From Corallococcus soli (GTDB lineage Bacteria; Myxococcota; Myxococcia; Myxococcales; Myxococcaceae), in the NCBI RefSeq assembly GCF_014930455.1, contig NZ_JAAIYO010000004.1, forward strand, positions 372,001 to 436,000: DNA of 64,000 nt, read 5' to 3'. Positions within the stretch are counted from its first letter, which is position 1; each line of letters begins with the position of its first letter. Positions 41,520 to 50,259 of the stretch are shown here, one piece after another. The notes beneath the pieces were generated by a model. It was not told where the DNA came from. It was given only the letters and a program-made list of their open reading frames with translations, and did not search any database. A program made the translations under genes and the position numbers.

Positions 41520-42742
41520 TCCTCGGCGGGGCGGCGCTCGCGCAGGGCGTCAGCGCGGCGGGAATAGACGGTGCGCTCGTTCTTCGAGCGCTTCAAGGTC
41601 GAGCAGGCCTCGCGGTGGAACACCTTGCTGCCCTTGAGGGACACGAAGTTCTGGCCCGTGTCCTCGGGCGTGCTCGCGGGCGCGGGGGCTGACGGCGGGG
41701 CCTTGGGCTTCTTCCGGGAGCCTTCCGGCTCCGGCTTCACCGCGCGGCCGGGGCGGCGCTCCGGCGTGGGCTGGATGGGCCCGAGCGCCACGGGCCTTCC
41801 CGCCTGCTGCGCGCCGGACAGGGTCGTGGTGGGGGCGCCGCCCCTGCTGGAGCGCAGGGTGACGGTGGCGCCGTCGCTCACCGCCATCACCTCGCCGTCC
41901 TGGTCGGTGCGGAACGTGCGGGCGCGCACGTCCTCCAGGCGGCCCAGCACCTCCGGGCTCGGGTGGCCGTAGTCGTTGCCCGCGCCGCACGAGATGACCG
42001 CCGCCTGGGGCGCCACGCGCGTCAGGAAGGCTGCGGTGGAGGAGTGCTTGCCGCCGTGGTGCGCCACCTTCAGCACGGTGGCGGTGAGGTCCAGGGGCTT
42101 CTGGATGAGCAGCTCCTCCGTGGGGGGCTCCGCGTCGCCGGTGAAGAGGAAGGCCGTCTTCGCGTAGGTGAGCTTGGCGACGATGGAGTTCGCGTTCGCG
42201 TCCGAGCGCGTGCTCGAGAGGAAGGGCTCCTGGGGCATGCGCGGCCAGAGCACCGTGAGCGCCACGCCCTCGCCCAGGCCCACCGTGAGCAGCGTCTGGG
42301 GCGAGGACGGGTTGGGCTCCGGCGTCATCACCTGGCCGACCTCGCGGCCCACGAAGTCCAGCAGGTCGCGGTACGCCTCGCTCGGGTGGTCGAAGCCGGG
42401 GTCCATGAAGCGCTTCGCGCCCACCGCCTTCAGCGCCGCGGGCAGGCCGCCCAGGTGGTCCAGGTGCGGGTGGGTGAGGATGACCAGGTCCAGGGGCTGC
42501 TTCACCAGCTCCCGCAGCCGCGCCGCCAGCCGCGTCCCGGCCTCCGGGGGCCCTCCGTCGATGAGCACCGTCTTGCCCGTGGGCGACACGATGAGCGCCG
42601 CGTCCCCCTGGCCCACGTCGAGGAAGTAGACCGTGAGCCTCCCTGGCGCGGGGGCGGGGAGGGGGGGCGGAGGGGCCGCGAGGCCGGGCACCGCCGTCAG
42701 CAGGAGGAACAGGACACCGAGCAGCCGCGCGAAGACCTTCAC
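41507..42742 (-). CDS. Metallo-beta-lactamase-fold hydrolase, ComEC C-terminal-domain-like, secreted
   Basis: GTG 42742 gives a signal peptide (VKVFARLLGVLFLLLTAVPGLA). The metal-binding motif THPHLDHLGG, the aspartate in FTGDAE, and HHGGKHSS with a late DYGHPS are all present, as in the ComEC C-terminal domain that degrades DNA. A Pro/Lys-rich region and a small Ada-like tail (FHREACSTLKRSKNE, EDCHP) end the protein. Likely periplasmic or surface-bound; nuclease activity is inferred from family. First gene of a three-gene operon with the inactive paralogue and DUF3006. 411 residues. Confidence 0.85.
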   Translation of the reverse strand: MKVFARLLGVLFLLLTAVPGLAAPPPPLPAPAPGRLTVYFLDVGQGDAALIVSPTGKTVLIDGGPPEAGTRLAARLRELVKQPLDLVILTHPHLDHLGGLPAALKAVGAKRFMDPGFDHPSEAYRDLLDFVGREVGQVMTPEPNPSSPQTLLTVGLGEGVALTVLWPRMPQEPFLSSTRSDANANSIVAKLTYAKTAFLFTGDAEPPTEELLIQKPLDLTATVLKVAHHGGKHSSTAAFLTRVAPQAAVISCGAGNDYGHPSPEVLGRLEDVRARTFRTDQDGEVMAVSDGATVTLRSSRGGAPTTTLSGAQQAGRPVALGPIQPTPERRPGRAVKPEPEGSRKKPKAPPSAPAPASTPEDTGQNFVSLKGSKVFHREACSTLKRSKNERTVYSRRADALRERRPAEDCHP

Positions 42743-42855
42743 GGCGGGAACTCTACCGCCCCGCTCCCATTCGCGGCACTCCATGCGTCCGGTGGCGGTC
42801 CTCTTCCCCCCGCGAGCGCTTCCCCGGCGCCCTGGAACTGGGTTAAGGGGCCCGC

Positions 42856-43695
42856 ATGTCGTCCGACGCCGAAGCCTTCTTCACCGTCCTGGAAGAGCTG
42901 GTCGACCAGGCCCGGCACCGCCTGCACGCCTGGAAGGGCCAGACGCAAGCCGCCCCGAGCCCGGAGTCCCCGCGCCCGCCCCTGGTGAAGACCGCCACCG
43001 CGCGCGTCGACCCCGCCTCCCTCCTGAAGGCCCAGGACCTGGCGCCCTATATCGACCACACGCTCCTCAAGCCGGAGGCGCGCGCCGAGGATGTCGTGCG
43101 CGTGGCCGAGGAGGCCCGTCAGTACGGCTTCGCCACGGTGTGCGTGAACAGCTGCCACGTGGCCACGGCCGCGCGGGTGCTGGCCGGTGCGTCCGCCGTG
43201 CCCATCGCCGTGGTGGGCTTCCCGCTGGGCGCCATGCTGCCCCAGGCCAAGGCCTTCGAGGCGCGCGAGGCCATCCGCGCCGGCGCGCGCGAAATCGACA
43301 TGGTGCTCAACCTGGGCGCGCTCAAGGCCCACGACTACCAGCGCGTGCACCAGGACATCACCGCGGTGGTGGAGGCCAGCCACCCGGTGCCGGTGAAGGT
43401 CATCCTGGAGACGGGCCACCTCACCGACGAGGAGAAGGTCGTCGCCTGCGCCCTGTCCAAGGCCGCGGGCGCCGCGTTCGTGAAGACGTCCACCGGCTTC
43501 GGGCCCGGCGGCGCCACGGTGAAGGACATCGAGCTGATGCGCGCGGTGGTGGGCGACGAGGTGGGGGTGAAGGCCTCCGGCGGCGTGCGGTCCGCGGAGG
43601 ACGCGGTGAAGCTGCTGCGCGCGGGCGCCAACCGGCTGGGTGCGTCCGCGTCCGTGGCCATCGTCACCGGGCAGATTTCCACCGCGCAGTACTGA
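42856..43695 (+). CDS. deoC: Deoxyribose-phosphate aldolase
   Basis: DeoC cleaves 2-deoxyribose-5-phosphate to glyceraldehyde-3-phosphate and acetaldehyde. The family elements are present: YIDHTLLKPEA, VVGFPLGAML, EIDMVLNLGALKA, the Schiff-base lysine in FVKTSTGFGPGGAT and the second lysine in VKASGGVRSAEDA. Length is 279 residues because of an N-terminal extension of about 60 residues (SSDAEAFFTVLEELVDQARHR) that is helical and not part of the TIM barrel. Cytosolic; it serves the nucleoside salvage genes found over the next 14 kb. Confidence 0.95.
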   Translation: MSSDAEAFFTVLEELVDQARHRLHAWKGQTQAAPSPESPRPPLVKTATARVDPASLLKAQDLAPYIDHTLLKPEARAEDVVRVAEEARQYGFATVCVNSCHVATAARVLAGASAVPIAVVGFPLGAMLPQAKAFEAREAIRAGAREIDMVLNLGALKAHDYQRVHQDITAVVEASHPVPVKVILETGHLTDEEKVVACALSKAAGAAFVKTSTGFGPGGATVKDIELMRAVVGDEVGVKASGGVRSAEDAVKLLRAGANRLGASASVAIVTGQISTAQY

Positions 43696-43721
43696 CCTTC
43701 CAGCGCACACGAGAGCCCACC

Positions 43722-44117
43722 GTGACCCCGAAGCAGCGAGAGGACTTCCTCCAGCAATTGCTCGCGCTCCACGCGGAGCTGACCGGGAAGACGCCCCTGC
43801 GCATCGAACCCAACCGCACCGACGAGGCGCGGGTGGGCGGCGACGAGGACGAGCAGCCCCTCAATGAGATGATGCAGACCATCGCCTCCAGCCGGAACCG
43901 CAACACCGACGGCACCCTGGCGCGCGTGGTGAAGGCCCTGGGCAAGCTGCGCGAGGAGCCGGACGCCTTCGGTGAGTGCGAGGAGTGCGGCGACGACATC
44001 CCCCTGGGCCGCCTCAAGGCCATGCCGTACGCGGAGTTCTGCGTCACGTGCCAGGGCAACAAGGACGGGCCCAAGGGGCCCGTGCGCCGCAAGCACCTCA
44101 CCGACTACGACGGCTGA
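43722..44117 (+). CDS. DksA/TraR-type zinc-finger protein
   Basis: The 131-residue protein has a helical N-terminal half and a C-terminal C4 zinc finger (CEECGDDIPLGRLKAMPYAEFCVTCQ) of the DksA/TraR family, which enters the RNA polymerase secondary channel. GTG 43722 opens with TPKQREDFLQQLL. The coiled-coil tip residues of DksA (DxxDxA) are not obvious. It is 26 bp after deoC and may share its transcript. The role could be transcription or an unrelated zinc function. Confidence 0.8.
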   Translation: MTPKQREDFLQQLLALHAELTGKTPLRIEPNRTDEARVGGDEDEQPLNEMMQTIASSRNRNTDGTLARVVKALGKLREEPDAFGECEECGDDIPLGRLKAMPYAEFCVTCQGNKDGPKGPVRRKHLTDYDG

Positions 44118-44189
44118 ACCGACACCCCCGCGCACGGTCGTCCCGGCGGTGCGCGCCCCCTTCCTCCTAACGACACGAGGCGACGCGCG

Positions 44190-45917
44190 ATGGACACCAC
44201 CGGACTCAGGGAGCGGGCGGAGGCGTGGCGCAAGGCGGATCCGGATCCGGAGACCCAGGCGGAGCTGGCCCAGGTGCTCGCGAAGTCGGACTGGGCGGAC
44301 CTGTCGGACCGCTTCGCGCAGGACCTGGAGTTCGGCACCGCGGGCCTGCGCGGCGTGCTGGGCGCCGGCCCCAACCGGATGAACCGCGCCGTCGTGCGGC
44401 GCACCACGGCGGGGCTCGCGCGCTACCTCAAGGCCACCGTGCCGGACGTCACGTCGCGAGGCGTGGTGGTGGGCCGGGACGCGCGGCGCTTGAGCCGCGA
44501 GCTGGCGGAGGACACCGCCGCGGTGCTCGTCGCGGAGGGCATCCCCGCGCACGTCTTCCCGGAGCCGGTGCCCACGCCCGTCACCGCGTTCGCCGTGCTG
44601 CACCTGAACGCCGCCGCCGCGGTGATGGTGACCGCCAGCCACAACCCGCCCGAGTACAACGGCTACAAGGTCTACTGGGGCAACGGCGCCCAGATCGTCC
44701 CCCCGCAGGACGTGGGCATCGCGGACGCCATCGCGAAGGTGGAGCCCGCCAACCAGGTGCCGCTCCTCACCCCCGCCCAGGGCCGCGCCAAGGGGCTGTG
44801 GCGCGACCTGCCGGAGGACGTGGGCAACGCGTACCTGCGCGCCATCCTGGACCTGCGCCTGTACAAGAAGGGCAGCGACACGCTGTCCATCGTCTACACC
44901 GCCATGCACGGCGTGGGCGGCGCGTGGGCGGTGCTCGCGCTGAAGGAGGCGGGCTTCCCGCGCGTGACGCCGGTGGCGGAGCAGCAGCAGCCGGACGGCC
45001 GCTTCCCCACCGTGCGCTTCCCCAACCCGGAGGAGCCGGGCGCCATGGACCTGTCGCTCGCCACCGCCGAGCGCGTGAGGGCGGACGTGGTGCTCGCCAA
45101 TGACCCTGATGCGGACCGGCTGGCGGTGATGGCGCGCGACGCGTCCGGCGGCCTGCGCCTGCTCACCGGCAACGAGGTGGGCGTGCTGCTGGGCCACTAC
45201 GTGCTCACGCAGGGGGCGAAGGACGGCCGTGCGCACGTCGTCACCACCATCGTGTCGTCCACGCAGCTGGGGGAGATCGCGCGCGGGCTGGGCGCCGCCT
45301 ACGACGAGGTGCTCACCGGCTTCAAGTGGATCGCCAACCGCGCGCTGGAGCGCTCGCGGACGGAGGGCACGCAGTTCGTCTTCGGCTACGAGGAGGCGCT
45401 CGGCTACACCGTGGGCACCGCGACGCGCGACAAGGACGGCGTGGGCGCGGCGCTGGTGTTCGCGGACCTGGCCGCGTGGTGCGAGTCGCGCGGCACCACC
45501 GTGCTGGGCTACCTGGAGGAGATCCAGCGCGCCTTCGGACTGCACGTGGGCGCCCAGCGCAACGTCACGCTGCCCGGGGCGGCCGGGGCCCAGACCATCC
45601 GCGCCATCATGCAGGCCTTCCGCGCCTCACCACCGGAGCGCATTGGCGGCACCCGCGTGAGCGCCGTGCGCGACTACCAGCAGGGCGAGGGCGGCCTGCC
45701 CCCGTCCAACGTCGTCGCCTTCGCGCTGGAGGGCGGCGGCCGCGTCACCCTGCGCCCGTCCGGCACCGAGCCCAAAATCAAATACTACTTCGAGCACAAG
45801 GAGACGCCTGCCCCCGGCGAGCCGCTCCCCCAGGCCCGTCAGCGCGCGGAAGCGAAGCTGTCCGCCCTCATCGACGCCTTCCTCGTCCTCGCCCGCGAGC
45901 GCGGTCAGCCCGCCTGA
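44190..45917 (+). CDS. Phospho-sugar mutase (phosphoglucomutase/phosphopentomutase, PgcA/PGM2-like)
   Basis: An alpha-D-phosphohexomutase of 575 residues. The active-site serine loop is TASHNPPEYNGYKVY, the metal loop NDPDADR, the sugar-binding loop GYEEALGY and the phosphate-binding loop RPSGTEPKIKYY. Length and motifs fit PgcA and the PGM2 group, some of which act on ribose-1- and deoxyribose-1-phosphate. With DeoC 0.5 kb upstream and no deoB seen in the window, a phosphopentomutase role is plausible but is inference. Cytosolic. Confidence 0.85.
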   Translation: MDTTGLRERAEAWRKADPDPETQAELAQVLAKSDWADLSDRFAQDLEFGTAGLRGVLGAGPNRMNRAVVRRTTAGLARYLKATVPDVTSRGVVVGRDARRLSRELAEDTAAVLVAEGIPAHVFPEPVPTPVTAFAVLHLNAAAAVMVTASHNPPEYNGYKVYWGNGAQIVPPQDVGIADAIAKVEPANQVPLLTPAQGRAKGLWRDLPEDVGNAYLRAILDLRLYKKGSDTLSIVYTAMHGVGGAWAVLALKEAGFPRVTPVAEQQQPDGRFPTVRFPNPEEPGAMDLSLATAERVRADVVLANDPDADRLAVMARDASGGLRLLTGNEVGVLLGHYVLTQGAKDGRAHVVTTIVSSTQLGEIARGLGAAYDEVLTGFKWIANRALERSRTEGTQFVFGYEEALGYTVGTATRDKDGVGAALVFADLAAWCESRGTTVLGYLEEIQRAFGLHVGAQRNVTLPGAAGAQTIRAIMQAFRASPPERIGGTRVSAVRDYQQGEGGLPPSNVVAFALEGGGRVTLRPSGTEPKIKYYFEHKETPAPGEPLPQARQRAEAKLSALIDAFLVLARERGQPA

Positions 45918-45958
45918 GTTTCTTCGACCCCCTGAGTCCTGAATCACCCTTCAACTCC

Positions 45959-45984
45959 GGGCCGCGCGTGCTGCGTGGCGGCCC
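45959..45984 (+). terminator. Hairpin between the mutase and the outer-membrane-like gene
   Basis: GGGCCGC (45959-45965) and GCGGCCC (45978-45984) pair over 7 bp with a 12-nt loop, 19 bp before the next start. Confidence 0.45.
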
Positions 45985-46002
45985 TTCACAGAAAGGAACC
46001 GC

Positions 46003-46644
46003 GTGAAGCGCTTCATTCCTGGTTTCCTCCTCGCCGTGCTCCTGGCCATCCCCGCTCCCGCGCTGGCGCAGCGCGGGCAGGGCTGGTCCGTGCTGGCGGC
46101 GGACACGGTGGGCGCGGGCCGCAACGTGTTCACCGGGCAGATTGGCTACCCCGGCCTGACGCTGGGCCTGCTGCATGGCGGCTCGGACCGGGTCGACATT
46201 GGCGGCAAGTTCTCCTTCAACTGGGGCCGCGAGGGCCTGGTGGACGCGACGGACGAGGGCCTCAAGCTGCAGCTGTGGCTGCGCATCATGCTGGCCAAGA
46301 CGTCCAACGTGTCCTTCGCGCTCACCTTCCAGCCGGGCACGTTCGTCTACTTCCCGCGCAACAACACGGCCTTCGGCATGGTGTTCCCCGTGGGGTTCGT
46401 GGTCGGGATTCCCGTCGGCAGCGCGCTGACGCTCAACGCCGGCATCGACATCCCGTTCAACGTCTACATCGGCGAAGGCATCGGGCCGGTCATCCCCATC
46501 CTCTTCGGAGGCGGCCTGGAGTACTTCGTCAGCAACCAGTTCAACGTGAACTTCAACCTGCGGATGGGGCCGTCCATCTTCCCCCGCTTCGACGACAGCG
46601 CCTTCACCATGGAAGCGCTGGCGGGCGTGGCCTACCGCTTCTAA
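46003..46644 (+). CDS. Outer-membrane beta-barrel-like protein
   Basis: GTG 46003 with AAAGGA 6-11 bp upstream opens a 213-residue protein with a signal peptide (ending ALAQR). Alternating hydrophobic/polar strands (VDIGGKFSFNWG, LKLQLWLRIML, VSFALTFQPGTFVYF) and a C-terminal aromatic residue (AYRF, typical of outer-membrane proteins) follow. A small beta-barrel in the outer membrane is predicted. No family named. It converges on the kinase gene. Confidence 0.65.
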   Translation: MKRFIPGFLLAVLLAIPAPALAQRGQGWSVLAADTVGAGRNVFTGQIGYPGLTLGLLHGGSDRVDIGGKFSFNWGREGLVDATDEGLKLQLWLRIMLAKTSNVSFALTFQPGTFVYFPRNNTAFGMVFPVGFVVGIPVGSALTLNAGIDIPFNVYIGEGIGPVIPILFGGGLEYFVSNQFNVNFNLRMGPSIFPRFDDSAFTMEALAGVAYRF

Positions 46645-46654
46645 TCCCAGCGGG

Positions 46655-46687
46655 CCTGGGCGGGGAGCAGCTGCTTCCCCGCCCGGG
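46655..46687. terminator. Bidirectional hairpin terminator
   Basis: GGGCGGGGA (46658-46666) pairs with TCCCCGCCC (46676-46684), extendable to about 12 bp, between convergent genes. The loop contains GCAGCTGC. Confidence 0.65.
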
Positions 46688-46698
46688 TGCGCGGGCCA

Positions 46699-47874
46699 CT
46701 ACCAGGACGACGTCTGCTCGGGCAGCTCCACCGTGAAGGTGCTGCCCAGGTTGACGCGGCTCTTCACGGTGAGCTTGCCGCCCATGCACTCCACCAGGGT
46801 GCGCGCCACCGTGAGGCCCAGGCCCACGCTCTTCTCCGGGGCCTTGGTCGTGTAGTACGGCGAGAAGATGGCCTGCAGCTCGTCCTCGAAGATGCCGATG
46901 CCGGTGTCCTTGACGAACACCTGGGGCCCGAAGTCGCCGAACATGTCCGGCATCTCCACGCCCACGTGCACCAGGCGCGGACGGTCCTTCACGTCCTCCA
47001 CCGCGTCCACCGCGTTGCACACCAGCTCCGTCACCACCTGCTCCAGCTGACGGCGGTTGAAGACCACCGCGATGGGGTCCTCCGGGAGGATGACGCGCAC
47101 GTCCGCGCGGCCCAGCCGGCCGTCCGCGCGCAGGTGGGACACCACCTCCGGCACCAGCTCGCGCAGGTCGAAGCGCTGGGTGTCCTTGGGGTTGGAGGGC
47201 CCCAGCGACAGCAGGTGCTGGCCGTGCAGGCGCATCTGCTCGCCGGCGACGCCCAGCTTCAGCAGCTCCTCCGGGTCCGGCGGCAGCCCCTCCGCCGCGC
47301 GGGCGCGCACGTGCGCCAGCGCCCGGTGCAGACCCACGCCCAGCTGGCCCATCTGCGTCGCCACGTCCGCGGCGAGCGTGCCCACGCGGGCCAGCTTCTC
47401 CATCCGCACCCAGCGGGTGCGCGGGTCCTGGAGCATCTCCTGGATGCCGCCCTGCTCGCGGTGCGCCTTGAGCTCCAGCAGGGTGTGGACGCGGACCTTC
47501 AGCTCCATCGGGTCCAGCGGCTCCGTCGTCAACAAGTCGTCCACACCTGCCTCCATCACCTCACGTCGCGTCTGGCGGTCCGCGGAAGGGGTGAGCATGA
47601 GAATGGGGAGCTGCGGGTGGCTCATCTCCTGGCGGAAGCGCCGGAACGCGGCCAGGCCCACCGTGCGGGCCTGCTCCACGTCCAGCAGGACCAGGTCCGC
47701 GGCCTGGCGGGACACCGCCTCCAGCGCGGCCGTCGCCCCGCGCGCGGGCAGCACGTCGTAGCCCGCCGGCGTCAGGATGGAGCGCACCCGCTCCGCGTCG
47801 CCCGCGTCCATGTCCACCGCGAGCACCCGCGGCCGGTGATGATGTGACGTCGAGCCCACAGCCGTCGTCTCCAT
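46699..47874 (-). CDS. Receiver-histidine-kinase-like protein without the phospho-acceptor histidine
   Basis: An N-terminal response-regulator receiver domain (about 16-135; D21, D23 and phospho-acceptor D65 in LVLLDVEQA) is joined to a kinase-like module. In place of the H-box VAHE the sequence reads VATQ (T173), so the phospho-histidine is absent. The ATPase domain is intact: N-box ELVCNAVDAV, G1 DTGIGI, G2 GLGLTVA. In the receiver, the Lys of TKPL is Glu (TEPL). 391 residues, no membrane segment. It may be an ATP-binding scaffold or a kinase with altered chemistry. Confidence 0.8.
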   Translation of the reverse strand: METTAVGSTSHHHRPRVLAVDMDAGDAERVRSILTPAGYDVLPARGATAALEAVSRQAADLVLLDVEQARTVGLAAFRRFRQEMSHPQLPILMLTPSADRQTRREVMEAGVDDLLTTEPLDPMELKVRVHTLLELKAHREQGGIQEMLQDPRTRWVRMEKLARVGTLAADVATQMGQLGVGLHRALAHVRARAAEGLPPDPEELLKLGVAGEQMRLHGQHLLSLGPSNPKDTQRFDLRELVPEVVSHLRADGRLGRADVRVILPEDPIAVVFNRRQLEQVVTELVCNAVDAVEDVKDRPRLVHVGVEMPDMFGDFGPQVFVKDTGIGIFEDELQAIFSPYYTTKAPEKSVGLGLTVARTLVECMGGKLTVKSRVNLGSTFTVELPEQTSSW

Positions 47875-48221
47875 TCACGCCACCCCGACCTGGAAGCCAG
47901 CCCCGAACACCATCCCGGGACCGGAGGAATGCTTCATGACCCCGGACAGGGCCACCCGCTGCGCCTGCTCGATGATCCATCCGCAATCCGACATGAACGT
48001 ACTCTCATGCCAGCGCCGTGCCGGACGTCCAACAGGCGGCAGATCAGCTCACCCTGTAATTCTCCAAAAACGCGGTCCAATAAGGACGGGCGGTTGGCGG
48101 ATCCCCCGAGGACTACCTGACGCAACAGGGCAGGTTGACGCTTCAGATTTGCTGAGTCGCGCTTGACCAAAAGTGGGTTTCGACCCGGGTGTGAGTATAC
48201 CCGGACCCCTCTCAAAATGGC
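47875..48221. other. Gene-free stretch, AT-richer than its surroundings
   Basis: This 347-bp region is upstream of the kinase gene and downstream of the nucleoside permease operon. It holds a hairpin (CCGGGT 48185-48190 with ACCCGG 48199-48204) near the permease stop. No coding frame or clear promoter was found. Confidence 0.4.
48185..48204 (-). terminator. Weak hairpin after the nucleoside permease operon
   Basis: A 6-bp stem with an 8-nt loop lies 18 bp past the last permease stop. Confidence 0.35.
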
Positions 48222-49151
48222 CTACCGCGACTCCTGCTCGTAGGGGGTGCCCAGGGCGGCGGGGGCGTGCCCGCGCTGTCCCTGGAGGGCGAGGACGAGG
48301 AGTGTCAGCAGGTAGGGCAGGGCGAGGAGGAAGCCCTGCGGCACCAGCTCGAGGAGCCAGGGAGCGCTCGACGCGAGGCCGATGCGCAGCGCGTTGCCGA
48401 AGGCGAAGAAGAGGGCGGCGGCGAAGGCGCCCAGGGGGGTCCACCGGCCGAACACCATGGCGGCCAGGGCCATGAAGCCCAGGCCCGCGGGGGTGTGCTG
48501 TTCGAAGCGGTCCAGGACGGCGGTGGACAGCACCGCGCCCCCCAGGCCCGCCATCAGCCCTCCGCCCAGCACGGCGGCCCAGCGCAGGCCGGACACGGAC
48601 AGCCCCAGCGTGGCCACGGCGTGCGGCTTGTCGCCCACGGCGCGCAGCCGCAGGCCCAGGGGCGTGCGCGACAGCAGCAGGTGGAAGAGGAAGGGCAGGG
48701 TGAGCGCCAGGTACGTGGGCGCCGCGTGGCCGGACAGCGCGCCCAGCAGCGGCACGCCGGCGAGGCCCGGGAGGTCCCAGCGGGACAGCTGGGTGATGGC
48801 GGGCGTGCCGTTGGGCCCGAAGAGGGACTCCAGCAGGAAGGTGCCGCCCGCCATGGCCACCAGGTTGAGGGCCATGCCGGAGACGACCTGATCCGAGCGC
48901 CAGCGGATGCTCAGGAAGCCGTGCACCGCCGCGAGGCCAGCGCCCGCGGCCATGCCCACCAGCACCGCGAGCGGGGTGGGGATGGCGAGCGCCGCCACGG
49001 CCGCGCAGAACGCGCCCATGCGCATCATGCCCTCCACGCCCACGCTCACCACGCCGGCGCGCTCGGACAGCATGGCGCCCAGCGCGGCGAACACCAGCGC
49101 GGGGGCCGCGTCCAGGGTGGAGAAGAGCAGCGAGTGGAGCACCTCAAGCAC
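48222..49151 (-). CDS. Nucleoside ABC transporter permease (NupQ/YufQ-like)
   Basis: About eight to ten hydrophobic helices in 309 residues, with the BPD_transp_2 permease features LSERAGVVSVGVEGMMRMGAF at the start and GLGFMALAAMVFGRWTPLGAF near the end. It pairs with the preceding permease, whose stop overlaps its start (48222-49151 and 49144-50259 overlap by 8 bp). Together with the ATPase and BMP lipoprotein they form a nucleoside importer of the BmpA/NupNOPQ type. Confidence 0.9.
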   Translation of the reverse strand: MLEVLHSLLFSTLDAAPALVFAALGAMLSERAGVVSVGVEGMMRMGAFCAAVAALAIPTPLAVLVGMAAGAGLAAVHGFLSIRWRSDQVVSGMALNLVAMAGGTFLLESLFGPNGTPAITQLSRWDLPGLAGVPLLGALSGHAAPTYLALTLPFLFHLLLSRTPLGLRLRAVGDKPHAVATLGLSVSGLRWAAVLGGGLMAGLGGAVLSTAVLDRFEQHTPAGLGFMALAAMVFGRWTPLGAFAAALFFAFGNALRIGLASSAPWLLELVPQGFLLALPYLLTLLVLALQGQRGHAPAALGTPYEQESR

Positions 49152-50259
49152 GGGGCACCTCCACCGCGGCCTGCCGCGCGCGACGCCGGTTCAAGAGCGC
49201 CAGCCACACCATCCGGCCGGCGACGAAGAGCAGCGCGAAGCCCTGGATGAGCTCCGGGAAGCTCTTGTGCACGCCCAGCAACTGCATGCGCGTGCCGCCC
49301 GCGCGCAGGATGCCGAAGACGGCCGCGGACACCGCCGCGCCCAGGGGGTGGTTGTTGCCGATGAGCGCGATGGCGATGCCGTCGAAGCCGTACGGCGCGC
49401 CCAGCGAGCCCGGGTAGCGGCCCTCCGTGCCCAGCACCAGCACCGCGCCCGCGAGCCCCGCGAGCGCCCCCGCGAGCGCCATGGCCCCGCCGGCCCTCCA
49501 CAGGGTGGGGATGCCCGCCGCGCGCGCGGCCTCCGGCGTGAGGCCCACGGCGCGCGTCTCGTAGCCGGAGCGCGTGCGCGACAGCCACACCCAGACGGCC
49601 AGCGCGGCCACCAGCGCCAGCGGGAAGCCCAGGTTGAGGCGCGAGCTGTCGCCCAGCAGCCGGGGCAGCTGCGCGGTGGAGAGGATCTCCGGGGTGCCGG
49701 TGATGGAGGACTGGTGCCCCTGGGCCACGGCGCGCAGCGGGCCGATGACCAGCCAGTTGTCCACCAGGCTCACCGCCACCCAGTTGAGCATGATGGTGGA
49801 GATGACCTCGTGCACGCCGCGCTTGAGCTTCAGGATGCCGGCGATGCTGGACCACACCGCGCCGGCCATGGCCGCCGCGAGCAGGGCCAGGGGCACGTGC
49901 AGGACAGCGGGCAGGGACACGTGCGCGCCGACGAGGGCCGCGGCCAGGGCGCCCCAGATCATCTGGCCCTGCGCGCCGATGTTGAACAGGCCCACCTTGA
50001 AGGCCACCGCCACGGACAGGCCGGTGAGGGTGAGCAGCGCGGCCTTCATCGCGGCCTCGCCCAGGGGGCGCAGCACCGAATTGGCGTTGCCGCCCTCCAG
50101 GTACGCGGGCCAGTTGCCCACGCCGCCCCAGAGCATCTGGAGGTAGGCCTTCGTGGCGGTGTCCGCGTCGCGCGTGAGGGCGATGGTGAGCCAGCACACC
50201 GCGAGCGCCAGCAGCACGGAGAGCACCGACGGCAGCACCTGCCGCGTCCGCTCACCCAT
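49144..50259 (-). CDS. Nucleoside ABC transporter permease (NupP/YufP-like)
   Basis: A 371-residue inner-membrane permease with helices including LSVAVAFKVGLFNIGAQGQMIWGALAAAL and YGFDGIAIALIGNNHPLGAAVSAAVFG, the conserved GQxxxG and FDxIAVALxG elements of the nucleoside/BMP family. It overlaps both neighbours by 8 bp, indicating coupled translation. Substrate class is taken from family and from the adjacent nucleoside catabolic genes. Confidence 0.9.
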   Translation of the reverse strand: MGERTRQVLPSVLSVLLALAVCWLTIALTRDADTATKAYLQMLWGGVGNWPAYLEGGNANSVLRPLGEAAMKAALLTLTGLSVAVAFKVGLFNIGAQGQMIWGALAAALVGAHVSLPAVLHVPLALLAAAMAGAVWSSIAGILKLKRGVHEVISTIMLNWVAVSLVDNWLVIGPLRAVAQGHQSSITGTPEILSTAQLPRLLGDSSRLNLGFPLALVAALAVWVWLSRTRSGYETRAVGLTPEAARAAGIPTLWRAGGAMALAGALAGLAGAVLVLGTEGRYPGSLGAPYGFDGIAIALIGNNHPLGAAVSAAVFGILRAGGTRMQLLGVHKSFPELIQGFALLFVAGRMVWLALLNRRRARQAAVEVPRA

